Assembly (NCBI RefSeq): GCF_019655335.1
Contig: NZ_BPFD01000009.1
Location: 22,629 to 86,628, forward strand
Length of the DNA stretch: 64,000 nucleotides
Direction: 5' to 3'
From: Shewanella hafniensis
GTDB lineage: Bacteria > Pseudomonadota > Gammaproteobacteria > Enterobacterales > Shewanellaceae
This document shows positions 30,832 to 41,100 of this stretch, one piece after another. Each line of letters begins with the position of its first letter. Position 1 is the stretch's first letter. Both the position numbers and the translations under genes were made by a program. Under the pieces are notes generated by a model that saw only the letters and a program-made list of their open reading frames with translations, was not told the DNA's origin and did not search any database.

Positions 30832-31128
30832 TTGCAGTTTTATATCTCAAGAGCCGTAAGGCAAAAACTTCATGAAAAACATCAAGTATCAGATAAAGAA
30901 ATATTTGAATGTTTTTTCAATAGAACACATTCTTTCTTAACAGATACTAGAGAAGATCATCTCACAGACCCCATAACTAAATGGTTTATTTCAGAAACTG
31001 ACTTAGGTAGGCAATTAAAAGTTTGTTTTATTGAAAGAGGAGTTGAAAGTATTGAGATCAAAACTGCTTATGAGCCATCAACAACAAATGCTATTAATGT
31101 TTACTATAAAATAGCAAAAGAGTGTTAA
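30832..31128 (+). CDS. Small toxin-like protein (BrnT-like position, mislabelled family 'ADP-ribosyl hydrolase')
   Basis: A 98-residue protein that opens MQFYISRAVRQKLHEKHQVS. The signature CFFNRTHSFLTDTRE ... TDPITKWFISETDLGRQLKVCF matches a family often labelled ADP-ribosyl-(dinitrogen reductase) hydrolase, although it is much too short for that enzyme. In genomes it pairs with a small DNA-binding-like partner, which looks like a BrnT/BrnA-type toxin-antitoxin unit. The start is TTG at 30,832 with GGAGG eight bases upstream. It is AT-rich compared with the phage genes. Toxicity is inferred from context only. Confidence 0.6.
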   Translation: MQFYISRAVRQKLHEKHQVSDKEIFECFFNRTHSFLTDTREDHLTDPITKWFISETDLGRQLKVCFIERGVESIEIKTAYEPSTTNAINVYYKIAKEC

Positions 31129-31233
31129 TTTCTTTTTTTACCAAAAAAACAAAGACTTAATCTAGATTGATTAATACGGTCATTGTTGAATTACAGAAAT
31201 TAATCGAGACTAAAAGTGATTAGGAGTAAAGCC

Positions 31234-31575
31234 ATGAGTAACAAGACTCAAAAAATAGAAGGCACAGCATCTAACTGGGAAAATGAATTGCTTGGTAATG
31301 ATGAGCAATTTGCAGTGATTGCTGAAGATGTTACTTCAGAGTCTGTTGACGATATGCTTGCCTTGCAAATGATTTCTATCAGACTGCAAAAGTCTATGAT
31401 TCAAGATTTAAAAGATATAGCAAAAGCAAATAAACTCGGAGGATACCAACCTCTGATAAGACGAGTTTTAGAAAGATTCGTCGAAGCTGAAATGAAAGCA
31501 ATTGCTAGAGAAGCAATGGCAAACACATCAGAAACGGAAGTTTCATACGATAAAGAACGTGCTATCGCCTGCTGA
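31234..31575 (+). CDS. Antitoxin-like partner protein
   Basis: A 113-residue protein that follows the toxin-like gene. The ATG at 31,234 has TAGGAG upstream. Its middle, LALQMISIRLQKSMIQDLKDIA ... GYQPLIRRVLERFV, looks like a ribbon-helix-helix DNA-binding segment as in BrnA/CopG antitoxins. The acidic N-terminus (ELLGNDEQFAVIAEDVTSE) could bind the toxin. It ends before a terminator shared with the convergent tail genes. Confidence 0.6.
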   Translation: MSNKTQKIEGTASNWENELLGNDEQFAVIAEDVTSESVDDMLALQMISIRLQKSMIQDLKDIAKANKLGGYQPLIRRVLERFVEAEMKAIAREAMANTSETEVSYDKERAIAC

Positions 31576-31597
31576 TAAATAGCTGGCATCGAACGAT

Positions 31598-31624
31598 AAA
31601 AGCCCGCATGCGCGGGCTTTTTTT
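31598..31624. terminator. Terminator between the antitoxin and tail genes
   Basis: A 10-bp stem AAAAGCCCGC / GCGGGCTTTT with loop ATGC and a T run on the plus strand. Confidence 0.92.
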
Positions 31625-31835
31625 ATACATCTATCTCCACAAATGGCAAGTCGGGTGCTGTTCCTAGCACCCTGCCATCTTGTACATAGATGTGATCGCC
31701 AACCGTTCCTGAGCCAATGGCGCGGATAGTGTGGCCGCTGGCGCTGCTGGCTGTCACAGTGCCATCGGCGTTTACGACAGCTACAGTCATGATCATCCGT
31801 GGCAATACTAACGCTGTTTGAAGTTGTTTAAGCAT
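31623..31835 (-). CDS. Small phage tail-region protein
   Basis: A 70-residue protein that is the last gene of the leftward late operon. It reads MLKQLQTALVLPRMIMTVAV..., then a short repeat-like part (SGHTIRAIGSGTVGDHIYVQDGR) that may form small beta strands. GAGG precedes the ATG. Not recognised; a structural or fibre-associated role is inferred from position. Confidence 0.6.
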   Translation of the reverse strand: MLKQLQTALVLPRMIMTVAVVNADGTVTASSASGHTIRAIGSGTVGDHIYVQDGRVLGTAPDLPFVEIDV

Positions 31836-31860
31836 GGTGCCTCGCTGGCTGTTAGCAGGG

Positions 31861-33687
31861 TTACGCGATTGAGCGGATCACTGTAATGGATTGTTCGATA
31901 TCGATATCACCGCGATCACTGACGCTGGCACGGATGCTCCAACTGTCACACGTTCCTTTAAAGACTTCGGCGCCTTCACGAATACCAATCAACATGCCAG
32001 GCGTTGCGGGTGGCAAGTCAACCATGACGGGCAAGGATAGTGTGACGTTGAGCTTGTCGCCTGTATCTGCCAGTGCATTGGTGCCAGCGATGCGAGCCGC
32101 TTGGTTATCGACGATCAACTGAGCACTAATATCAGCGGCAGGAATATTGCCCGCGCTGCCGGTGCGTTTCACCTTGGCGCTAATCCCCTGTTGTTCACCC
32201 CGCAACCACACTACATCACACAATGGATTGCGGGAGACTGATTCGCTGTAATTGGTGATCACGGCATCATGCACTGTTAGGTCCGGTACCGCTGTTGTCA
32301 TTTCCCAAGGCACGGTTGGCCAGCGCGGAATGATCGTCAATTTGCGGGTGGCATCATCCGCTAAGATCATGCAGCCCAATTGGCTTGCTGCTTCGTTAAT
32401 TGCGTCAATCGGTGACTTGTTACCCACGCTGAACGCGCCTGCTGGTACGCTAAAATCTGGTATCCCGCTTAGCTCTGCTGTCCAGCCTGTGTTTTGCAAC
32501 AGATCACCGATAATACCGCCAAGGCTGCGCAAGACAGTGTTGGTGTAGCTGATAGGCAATCGATAAGGCGATGACAGCTCTGCGGCGCGTGATCGGCCTG
32601 TGCTGCTGTGAGTTTCAATCCCGAAGGCTTTGCTGGTGCTTGGCTGCTCGGCAATGGCATAAAACTCATAACCGTTGATGGTGATCAGCAATAGCTCATT
32701 GTGGGCGCGCTGCGCATCGATACGGCTTGAGAACTCAAGGCTAACCGACCTCGCCCACTGTCCACGGCTTTGGCTAATGCTACAACTTACGATCACAATC
32801 GGTAAACTGTCTGATACTCGCACGCATGTGATCGTTGGCTGCATTAAGTAGTACCTACGGATTTGGGGTTCAATCGGGATTTTAAAATCGATATTGGGTA
32901 ACGGTGGGTTAGCATCAATCAGGCCGCCGCCATCGTCCCAGTAGCAATAGTTCGGTGAGGCAGTGAACCGTAAAACAATTGGGTTTGATTGTGTAGATAA
33001 TGACTCATTGAACCTAAGCGTGACCTTACCTACTGGTGGTCGGTATTTGGTTGAACAAACCCAGCGCGGTTCGTGGAAGCCCCATTTAATCGACTTTTCA
33101 TCATCGACCACAATGCCACTGTACTGAATAATCAATAGGCTTTCTTGTTCTTGACCATCTATCCATGCGACTGCAGTGTGTAACTGGTGCGCGGCAATAT
33201 CCAGCCAGTTGATTGAGGATTTTATTTGATGCTCATCGGGTACAACCCAGTTAACACTTAATGTAATTTGGTGATCAATTGGCAGCGACCAATTAACGCT
33301 GGTGTCAGTTCGAACTTCATCATTATTCAGCCAATGGATCTGTGATAGCGAATCATTAGCTACATTTGAAGCCCACGCTGAACTGATATTAACTTCACTT
33401 GAGTTGTAGTTTAGCCAAGGTGACTCGATTTTTGATTCAATATCAATAGCTAACTCGGTTAACAGTAATGATTGCTCAACTTCATCCAGTGCAAACCAAC
33501 CGATGCCACACTCGATGCCAAATGAATTATCAACTGGGATGATATTGACGGTGTTGGTGACAACGACAGTTACAGGGATGATGATTGCAACACCTAACTT
33601 TATATCAGATGTTTCGCCACCAAAGCGCAGGGTAATAGGTGAGACAGTAGCAGTCCACGGTTTAGTGAATCGCAGGATAATTGCCAT
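31861..33687 (-). CDS. Phage tail-tip / baseplate hub-like protein
   Basis: A 608-residue protein. The N-terminal 250 residues carry repeats: LRF-type strands (IILRFTKPW, ITLRFGG, VTLRFNES, IVLRFTAS) and a roughly 17-residue motif with W and HQ (WSLPIDHQ, WVVPDEHQ, WLDIAAHQ). The C-terminal 350 residues (MQPTITCVRVSDSLPIVI ... SPIDAINEAASQLGCMILAD ... GMLIGIREGAEVFKGTC) resemble gp27/gp44-like hub proteins of long-tailed phages. It lies at the distal end of the tail cluster. The specific role is inferred. Confidence 0.6.
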   Translation of the reverse strand: MAIILRFTKPWTATVSPITLRFGGETSDIKLGVAIIIPVTVVVTNTVNIIPVDNSFGIECGIGWFALDEVEQSLLLTELAIDIESKIESPWLNYNSSEVNISSAWASNVANDSLSQIHWLNNDEVRTDTSVNWSLPIDHQITLSVNWVVPDEHQIKSSINWLDIAAHQLHTAVAWIDGQEQESLLIIQYSGIVVDDEKSIKWGFHEPRWVCSTKYRPPVGKVTLRFNESLSTQSNPIVLRFTASPNYCYWDDGGGLIDANPPLPNIDFKIPIEPQIRRYYLMQPTITCVRVSDSLPIVIVSCSISQSRGQWARSVSLEFSSRIDAQRAHNELLLITINGYEFYAIAEQPSTSKAFGIETHSSTGRSRAAELSSPYRLPISYTNTVLRSLGGIIGDLLQNTGWTAELSGIPDFSVPAGAFSVGNKSPIDAINEAASQLGCMILADDATRKLTIIPRWPTVPWEMTTAVPDLTVHDAVITNYSESVSRNPLCDVVWLRGEQQGISAKVKRTGSAGNIPAADISAQLIVDNQAARIAGTNALADTGDKLNVTLSLPVMVDLPPATPGMLIGIREGAEVFKGTCDSWSIRASVSDRGDIDIEQSITVIRSIA

Positions 33688-33690
33688 GTG

Positions 33691-34014
33691 CTAAATCTCA
33701 ATATACGTGGTGTTGGCTCGCAATACAAAGTTGCTTGGTTCTGTTATCACCTGTGATGCAATTTCTTGCGACAGTACGAATACAGATTCATTCCAGTAAC
33801 TCACATGGGTGATGATTGTTGGCTCACCTATTAAGATACTTACATCACCCACCAATATAATGCGACCATTAATAGGTGAACCAAATGCCACAACCCCGCG
33901 AGGCACATCAATTTCACCTGTAAGACCATCAGCGCCTGGGTCAGCAGAGTGCAAGTTCACATGAGTGATAGTTAGCGCACCAAGCATGGCGTTTTTTGTA
34001 GTAGTGCTTATCAA
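33691..34014 (-). CDS. Phage tail-region protein, unknown
   Basis: A 107-residue protein with beta-rich sequence (LGALTITHVNLHSADPGADGL, GSPINGRIILVGDVSILIGEPT). It overlaps the 97-residue gene upstream by four bases and ends three bases before the hub-like gene. The pattern fits a small tail-tip or fibre-attachment protein; not recognised. Confidence 0.6.
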   Translation of the reverse strand: MISTTTKNAMLGALTITHVNLHSADPGADGLTGEIDVPRGVVAFGSPINGRIILVGDVSILIGEPTIITHVSYWNESVFVLSQEIASQVITEPSNFVLRANTTYIEI

Positions 34015-34304
34015 ATAAATGCCCTCGGATCAACCAGTTCACCCAACACCCCATCCGTAAATTTACAATCATAAACCTCATCATCATCCACTATGCCAAT
34101 TAATAATTTTTCAGTAACAGCATATTTCTCTGGCAAAACAATTCGAACCGGATTATTTGCACCAATAACCATATTAACTAAATTAGCAAGTGATATGCGT
34201 TCAAAAATGACAAGGCGATTTGATTCAGAGTCTACATCCACCTCAATCAAGGCGATATAACGCCTAGGTACAGTCAATACTTTGGTATTAAATATTCTAG
34301 TCAT
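34011..34304 (-). CDS. Phage tail-region protein, unknown
   Basis: A 97-residue protein (FNTKVLTVPRRYIALIEVDV ... PEKYAVTEKLLIGIVDDDEVYDC). It overlaps both neighbours (eight bases upstream, four downstream), which supports co-translation in the late operon. No family recognised. Confidence 0.6.
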   Translation of the reverse strand: MTRIFNTKVLTVPRRYIALIEVDVDSESNRLVIFERISLANLVNMVIGANNPVRIVLPEKYAVTEKLLIGIVDDDEVYDCKFTDGVLGELVDPRAFI

Positions 34305-35250
34305 ACCAGCTATCCAGTTTAATCATTGTGGTAACACCGTATTCGCTCGGTACGCAATAATAATCAACCCCATTAGCGTTATAGATAGTCGGCCAGGGTT
34401 GATCACTGAATAAACAGCATGACAATCTAAACAAACCGGGTAACTTACCACGTACAAACGGGCGAGTGAGACTGTTAGCCTGTGTTTTGTTATAGTAATC
34501 TAGGTCATATGGGTTTCCACCACCACGGATAATCACGTCCTGCAACATTATTGGCACCCCTGTGGATTCGGGGGTGCCTGCGTTTTTTTGCCAATCAGTA
34601 CCTGCGGCAGCAACAAATCCATGACCGATTTTATATTCTGCGTATTGACCAGAATTATCTAAATCATAAAATCGATTTGCCCACCAACCATTATCAGATG
34701 CGCCAATAGATTCGTTTTTAGTTCCAGACGTATCTGAACTATTCAAATTGTTACACACACTCGTCATTGCAAACGGATCTGGTGCAAAAAATGAATCTAT
34801 CTCCCCAACCCAAATACACTGACCATTAATTAGTGATATTTCACGAGCATTGTTATTTGCACCAATCCGCCATGTTTGAAAATAAAACCCTTTTGATGTG
34901 CCAATTAAAATCCATGCATTCTCATTCGAGCCCGGTTGGAAAAACTTGAAATTCCCAAGTTTTGATAGCGTTGATGGTGGCGTAAACTCACTACCAGTAA
35001 GAAAATACATAGACGCATAGCTTGAGACTGAATTGGATCCAATACGCGCAAACCCCGTCGCTCCCGCTGTACTGAACGTAATACGTTCACCGACAATTTC
35101 CTCAGCTATTCCCCACCCTAGTGGAGACTTTGAGCCATAGCCTTCAACAAGGCATTTTTTTATTACATTCAATATGCCAGAACGAAACATAGTTGTAATA
35201 TTCGGTGCGCCAGCGTCATCCCAACGATAAACAGTTACTGGTAATCCCAT
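34297..35250 (-). CDS. Phage tail protein, possibly tail fibre or tip
   Basis: A 317-residue protein with a glycine-, serine- and aromatic-rich sequence (YRWDDAGAPNITTMFRSGIL, YFQTWRIGANNNAREISLI, QDVIIRGGGNPYDLDYYNK). It opens like a capping or receptor-binding domain but I cannot place the family. The ATG follows a GGAGAGAGG-type site. Position suggests a distal tail component. Confidence 0.6.
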   Translation of the reverse strand: MGLPVTVYRWDDAGAPNITTMFRSGILNVIKKCLVEGYGSKSPLGWGIAEEIVGERITFSTAGATGFARIGSNSVSSYASMYFLTGSEFTPPSTLSKLGNFKFFQPGSNENAWILIGTSKGFYFQTWRIGANNNAREISLINGQCIWVGEIDSFFAPDPFAMTSVCNNLNSSDTSGTKNESIGASDNGWWANRFYDLDNSGQYAEYKIGHGFVAAAGTDWQKNAGTPESTGVPIMLQDVIIRGGGNPYDLDYYNKTQANSLTRPFVRGKLPGLFRLSCCLFSDQPWPTIYNANGVDYYCVPSEYGVTTMIKLDSWYD

Positions 35251-35273
35251 TCCTCTCTCCTAAAATCAGCTTA

Positions 35274-37712
35274 TTAAGATTCGTTGCCACGGAACGCGAG
35301 CACGGCACGGTCGGTGGTGATTTGACTGTGACCGCTTTGCACTGTGCGCAATAGCATCACGGGTTTACTCGCGGCATAACTCATAAACCGAATGGCCTCG
35401 CCTGCTTGCCAGCCGCCACCAAATGCGCCGGAACGAATAATAAAGTACGGCTGCAGGGTTAGCGGGTTAACGGGGGCAAAGTCATTAAGCGTGTCGCCAG
35501 TGGCAATTTGACCGAGGCGGCGACCAACACAACGGAATGCGGTTGCTGAGGTGAAGATCAACACCCAGTCCTCGTTTACTGCCGTGTCGTTACGTACCTC
35601 AATTGGGAAATCAACAGTATTCATGTTGCCTGTGGCAGGTGAACCATCAAGATCCCAATTGTTAGCCCATGCCGTCATATCCCGCACTGTGCCGATACGG
35701 GCCTGTAAGTCTCCCAAATTTTGCACACTCGATACATTGGCACCAATGGGATAGCTTTGGCTCAGAGGGGCAGCGAGGATTAAGGCTTGCTCTTGTACGT
35801 CTGTCACTAGCGCAATTTCGCCAATGGTATCGGTGAGAATGAATGGCGCGGTAAAGCCCGTAAAATCGCTATTGAGAGTGACAACACCTGTTGCTTTAAC
35901 CCATGTGTAATGGGTATTAGCCAGCGTCCAAAGTGATTTACCCTCAGCATCGGTAATATCAACAAAGCGCGCATTGGCGCGAGCGTTGTAGGTTTGGGCT
36001 GGCGCAGGACTGCTTACCACTTGTAATTCAGTATGCTGTACAGATACGGTATTCCAAGCAGTAAACGCATTCACCACACCGCCGTTCTTAATCCGTAATG
36101 GATTAAGGCCATACAGTTCTGGTGGTGGTGATAGTGTGACAGTCTCACTAATGTCATAGCGCAGCGTGGTTAAATCTACAGCTTGGCTAAAGGTGAGCTG
36201 CACATTTGCATCCGTGATATTGCCGTTAATACCTAAGCCGGTGATCACACCTGCGTTGTCACTTGAGCCCGATAACAGGGTGTCACCTGCAGCGTTGCTA
36301 ATGGTGACATAAAAGGTGTCATAAATTGGGCTATCGGTGGCTAACGCAAAGCTGACGGTATTAGCTGAGGACGTCGATTCCTCAATCAAACAGTCATAAT
36401 GCACAGTGAAGTCACCACGGGCATCAAGGAACTTAGTGACTGCGCCAGTATGGTAGTCAAGCTGTACCAAACGCACACCACCACTGACGAAGTTACCGCT
36501 AGACGTTTCTATCATGCTCACGCTGCCATGGGCAGTGTTTAAGAATGTCAGCACCATTTTAGTGGTACCGAGTGATATCTTTTTAAAATCAGGAAATGCG
36601 GTTTCGCTGCTATACACTCCATATTTTGCAGCGGAGACGTATTCAATTGTCAGCGTATCGACACCTGGTAAGTTAGAGGTGGTATTGGCTGTGACTGTTG
36701 TCCCTGTGACGCTGATATTCCAATAGGAAAAATTTGAGGCCGTCAGGCGCGGCTTAAAACCCAGTACCTCATTAACAAAGTCATTATCTAAAATATCTGG
36801 CACATCAAAAATGTAAGTGTACTGACCATAAATATAAGGTTGAGAAACATTGTTTTTGATAACGGTACTTGGCACGTCACCACTGCCACCCTCAACAATA
36901 CTTTTACCTGTGAGTGGATTAACCGTTTTTACTTTTGGCAGCAATTCAGTTTGCGTTGATTCAACAGCCAAAGTGTTGGTTGTTGAGGCCGCAGTAAGTT
37001 TGGTTACGCCATGATATTTAATGCCATCGTTATCACTGGTGTAGCGTAACTTAGTGCAGCCCGACTCACCGTTGATTGTTATATCGTAGTTAGGTGTGAT
37101 AAACGGAATGGCAGGTTTAAACTTCACTATGCCTGTGGGACCACCAGTGACCGTTTCTTGAATTTGGCAGAAATGCTCAAACCGTGGGTAAAGTGCACTT
37201 TCGGCGCCAGGATACTCAACAGAAATAACAACGGTTTGTCCCTGCAGTAATGTGACGTTCGACCAATACTCAGTGCCATTAAATAGATAACTAGATTGCA
37301 GATATGACTTAGGAAACGTGTCTTGCCCTTCCAAAAAGCCAATCAAGCGATTGCGGATCAACTGGCCAGCACGAACGGAAGATTCTAGAATCTCAACCAT
37401 ATCGGTCATTCGGTCAGCATCATCAAGCGTGGCGGCCTCGGCGATCAACAAACTGACCAGATCATCGGTTGGCTTTTTGCTGATAAACACATGACCATCG
37501 AGCAAAATCGATGTATCAGGGGTGTCTAGTGCAGGGTAACACTTCACAATATCAACCGCAGATTGCGCGTGATCTATGTCAGAAATAGCGCGAAACAGTT
37601 CGTTAAGCTTGCCAGACTCAACCGCCAGCTTAGTACGTTGTCCACCCGCATCATCACTTGAGCCCAATTGCTCAGGTTTAAATACTTTTAAATCTAAACG
37701 GGAAATAGTCAT
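35274..37712 (-). CDS. Large phage tail protein
   Basis: An 812-residue protein immediately after the 123-residue gene below the tape measure. The first 150 residues are helical (NELFRAISDIDHAQSAVDIV ... LLIAEAATLDDADRMTDMVE), and the rest is long beta-rich sequence. It contains several Ig-like or fibronectin-like strands (TVTANTTSNLPGVDTLTIEY, NTVSFALATDSPIYDTFYVT). The C-terminus (MTAWANNWDLDGSPATGNMN ... AFGGGWQAGEAIRFMS) looks compact. Probably a central tail-tip or fibre protein; no confident family. Confidence 0.65.
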   Translation of the reverse strand: MTISRLDLKVFKPEQLGSSDDAGGQRTKLAVESGKLNELFRAISDIDHAQSAVDIVKCYPALDTPDTSILLDGHVFISKKPTDDLVSLLIAEAATLDDADRMTDMVEILESSVRAGQLIRNRLIGFLEGQDTFPKSYLQSSYLFNGTEYWSNVTLLQGQTVVISVEYPGAESALYPRFEHFCQIQETVTGGPTGIVKFKPAIPFITPNYDITINGESGCTKLRYTSDNDGIKYHGVTKLTAASTTNTLAVESTQTELLPKVKTVNPLTGKSIVEGGSGDVPSTVIKNNVSQPYIYGQYTYIFDVPDILDNDFVNEVLGFKPRLTASNFSYWNISVTGTTVTANTTSNLPGVDTLTIEYVSAAKYGVYSSETAFPDFKKISLGTTKMVLTFLNTAHGSVSMIETSSGNFVSGGVRLVQLDYHTGAVTKFLDARGDFTVHYDCLIEESTSSANTVSFALATDSPIYDTFYVTISNAAGDTLLSGSSDNAGVITGLGINGNITDANVQLTFSQAVDLTTLRYDISETVTLSPPPELYGLNPLRIKNGGVVNAFTAWNTVSVQHTELQVVSSPAPAQTYNARANARFVDITDAEGKSLWTLANTHYTWVKATGVVTLNSDFTGFTAPFILTDTIGEIALVTDVQEQALILAAPLSQSYPIGANVSSVQNLGDLQARIGTVRDMTAWANNWDLDGSPATGNMNTVDFPIEVRNDTAVNEDWVLIFTSATAFRCVGRRLGQIATGDTLNDFAPVNPLTLQPYFIIRSGAFGGGWQAGEAIRFMSYAASKPVMLLRTVQSGHSQITTDRAVLAFRGNES

Positions 37713-37719
37713 AAACGGC

Positions 37720-38091
37720 CTATAAAGTCAGAAACTTAAGAACCACGTTAGTGAGCTTTTCAAACCCGCCAACTTCGTCAAATAAATCTTCACCCGTTAT
37801 GGGTGAGCCTGCAGTGTTATCCCAAACCACGTTGTAACTGGTGCCTTCATAGGCCAACGTGAAGGCGGTTAACGTAATGGCGGCATGGGCTTTTAATTGT
37901 TCAAACTCAGTGCGCAGCATCCATCCCGATTTGGTGCCTAACTCCATGGCAATACCGGCTGGAATAATGGTTTGCTGCACCAAAGGCGCACCGTTTAAGG
38001 CACGCTTCATATTGGCCGCAACGCGGGGCGTGTTGTCGCGGTTTAGCCACAGCAAATCCACCGCGATATCGATGCTATCGATGGTTGTCAT
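37720..38091 (-). CDS. Phage protein downstream of the tape measure
   Basis: A 123-residue protein (IDSIDIAVDLLWLNRDNTPR, AMELGTKSGWMLRTEFEQLK, ITGEDLFDEVGGFEKLTNV). It lies between the tape measure and the large tail protein, where distal tail or adaptor proteins are normally found. Not recognised. Confidence 0.6.
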   Translation of the reverse strand: MTTIDSIDIAVDLLWLNRDNTPRVAANMKRALNGAPLVQQTIIPAGIAMELGTKSGWMLRTEFEQLKAHAAITLTAFTLAYEGTSYNVVWDNTAGSPITGEDLFDEVGGFEKLTNVVLKFLTL

Positions 38092-38129
38092 AGGGACCTT
38101 TAATTAAATGGGACGAATAACAGGATTGG

Positions 38130-41100
38130 CTAACCGCCAACCGATTGCAGACGTTTGATCTCGTTCATCAATTCGGTGACTAGGCTGCGCTTCATTTGGG
38201 CATTAAACGTGCTGTTACCCACCTGCAGTTGCAGCACTTGCATGTCTGAAGTGTTAGCCACAGATTGCGTGCTGGTTTGGGTATTGACTTGCGTGTTAAC
38301 GGTTGCGGTTGCTTGAGTTTGAGCCGCAGTCTTAGCCGTTACAGCACTGGCTTCGGCTTGCTTCTTCGCCTCGGCGGCACTTTGCTTATCGGCGGCTTGC
38401 TGAGTTTTAATTTCGGCAGTGCGGAACTCATAAACTTGCTTTAGCGTTCGCTCTGCTTCATGTAAATCGGCAATAAGCTGCTTATCGCCTGTACGTTCAG
38501 CAGCGGCGAGTTGCTCTTTAAGATCGGCGACTTGTTCCTGATAGCGGCGTTTTTCTATTTCATCTTGGCGGCCAAGGTAGCCATCAAGCTCATCCTGCAG
38601 CGACTTAAGCGTAGACTCGGCACTATCGCGCAGAGAGTCCATGCGCTGTTTGGCGCTGGCCAGTGCAGAAGTGAGCAAAGACATATCTTGATCATTCACT
38701 AGATCAAGCGCTTTAGTTGCTCGTGTTGCGCTGTTGATAATACTAAGATTTGCTTTATCGGTATTATCGAGCGCATCCACTAGATTAAGCAGTTCAAGCT
38801 TTTGGCGGTAATAGGCACGTTCGGCAATCTTGCCGGCTTTCTCGGTTTCAAGTGCCCAGGTGCGAAGCCCGACAAAATCAACCGTTTTAGCCAACGTGTT
38901 ATCAAGCTCATAGATAACACCCGTTAAACGTTCTATTTCGTTTTCGACTTGGCCAAGATCACCAAACTCCTTTTTCACGTTCTGCACACCATAAACAATG
39001 GTGTTGAAGTAACGCGCAGCACCATCACTTAAGGCTTTAACGTTGTCATAAACGGCGGTACCAATATCGGCAAAGTATTGAGCAATAGACTGCAAGCCCA
39101 CTCCTGCTTGCTCTGCTGACTTAACAACAGTATCCATAGTATTAGATATGGTGGTGCCGATTTCTGTAGAACCCTTTTGTACATTATCAGCCGTTTGTTG
39201 AGTGTTATCACCTAGGCCAGATTGCGCATCTTTTAAACGCTTATACTGTTCAATAAGCGTATCAAGATCTTTGCCTAACCCTAACGCTGCGGCTTGTTGA
39301 CGAATACTGGCATCGACTTGCTCATCACTTGCCCCCGCCGCTTGAATCGCAACTTTGGCGTATTCAAGAAAGGCTTTATTAAGATCTTCAGTAGAAGCTT
39401 CACCATCCTTTGCTTTTTGCACCATAGTTTCAAAGGTTTCTTTAGCCGCCTTTTCTTGTGCTTTTAAACCTTCGACCGTTTTTCTTGTCGCAGCAGTATG
39501 TGCCAACTCTAAATCTTTAGTGGTGACCTTTTGTCCTTTTTGCGCTTCTTTTACAGCATCGGTAGCTTTTTCAAGTTTTACTTGAGCAGACTTATAGTCC
39601 TCAACTGAAGCTTGCCCACGAGAAAAAGCAACCCGAACACCCGCGAGCTCACGCTCTGCCGTTTCGCGCTGTTCAATCAAACCATTAATGGTGATGTTTT
39701 TAAGATTTTCGGTAGAAGTAGCAAGTCCATCTTGCTTTTGTTTTAGCTCGTCCTGTACTTGCCCAAGTCGAAGCGTAGAGTTTTCAAGCGCAATCTGGGC
39801 GGCATCAAGCTCGGCAACAGTCGTAGTGCCAACACTTTGCAAGTCGCTATAATGCTTTTTAGCCGCTTTGGTTCGTTCTTCCCATGTGAGCACTAAAGCC
39901 GCAGTACGTTCAACATCTGCTTGAGCATCATTAACGTTTTGTTGCTGTAACTCCCTTTTTAAATCCAGCTCTGTCTTTATAGACTCTTTAACTTTTACAG
40001 AATCTTCAGCTTGCTTTTTAGCAAGTTCATCGGCGGTTAATAATGCATCAGCCTGCGCTTTTGAAAGCTCTTGAGTCGCTTTACTCGCATCATCTTGTGC
40101 TTTTTTATATTGTTCAGCAGAGGCTTTACCCGTGATAAATGCTTCACGTACTTTTGTTAATGCCTCTTGCGCTAACTGATTTTGTTCCTCTTTTAAAACT
40201 TGTGTCGCAAAGCCAAGTTTAGTATTTGCATCAGCCAAGCCTGTCGTTGTTTTTTCCTGCGCAGATTGCGCATCACTCAAACCTTTTAATGTATCAACCA
40301 GTAATTTTTGAGCAGTTGCGACATCTTCAGCAGAAGACTTCCCCGCATTGCGCACTGCATTGAAATGATCTTCTGCCGCAGTTTTGCGAGATAACCACAA
40401 CTCGACTTCTCGTTTGGCTTGCTCACTTGCCAATTCGGCGGCTTGTTTCTCACCTTCACGAGCAGTAGCTTGCAGACTCATCTGCTCTAAAATAGCTGAC
40501 TGAATTATATTTGAATTTTTAACTTGAGTTTCTGCAGTCTTATCTGAGTCCTGCCGAATATCAAACCCCATCTGCTTAAGAGATGCTGCAACGTCTTTTG
40601 AGTCTTGTTCGACTTGGTTAATTAAACCTTTGGATATTGAAAGAAAGCCATCTGCAACTGACTGAAAGAAATTTGATAACTTATTGTCGCCAAAAACACT
40701 AAGTATTTTAGCCATTAACTGAGGGAATAATGACAGTAAACCCGCAGAAGCCGCCCCAATAAGCGAAAAACCAGCAGTAATTCCATTGAATACTAACCTG
40801 ATACTACCCGCCACCACATTAAGCCCAGTAGCAAAGGCAGTAATGTTTTCCAACATGCCTTTAAGGCTTTCGCCACCATCCTTTAGAATGCTGGAAAAGA
40901 AATCGCTGATATCCTGCGCGGCTTGTTTTATTTTTCCGTTCTTATTTAATTCATCAAACTTAGTATTGAGGTCTTTAAGTAGATCAACAGCAACTTGATA
41001 AGCCCCAGAATCAGCAATGATCTGCTTAAACTCAGTCCATTTATTCGAAATTAAATTAATCTGACCGCCAAGGCGTTCAAGACTCAGCGCAGCTTGACCA

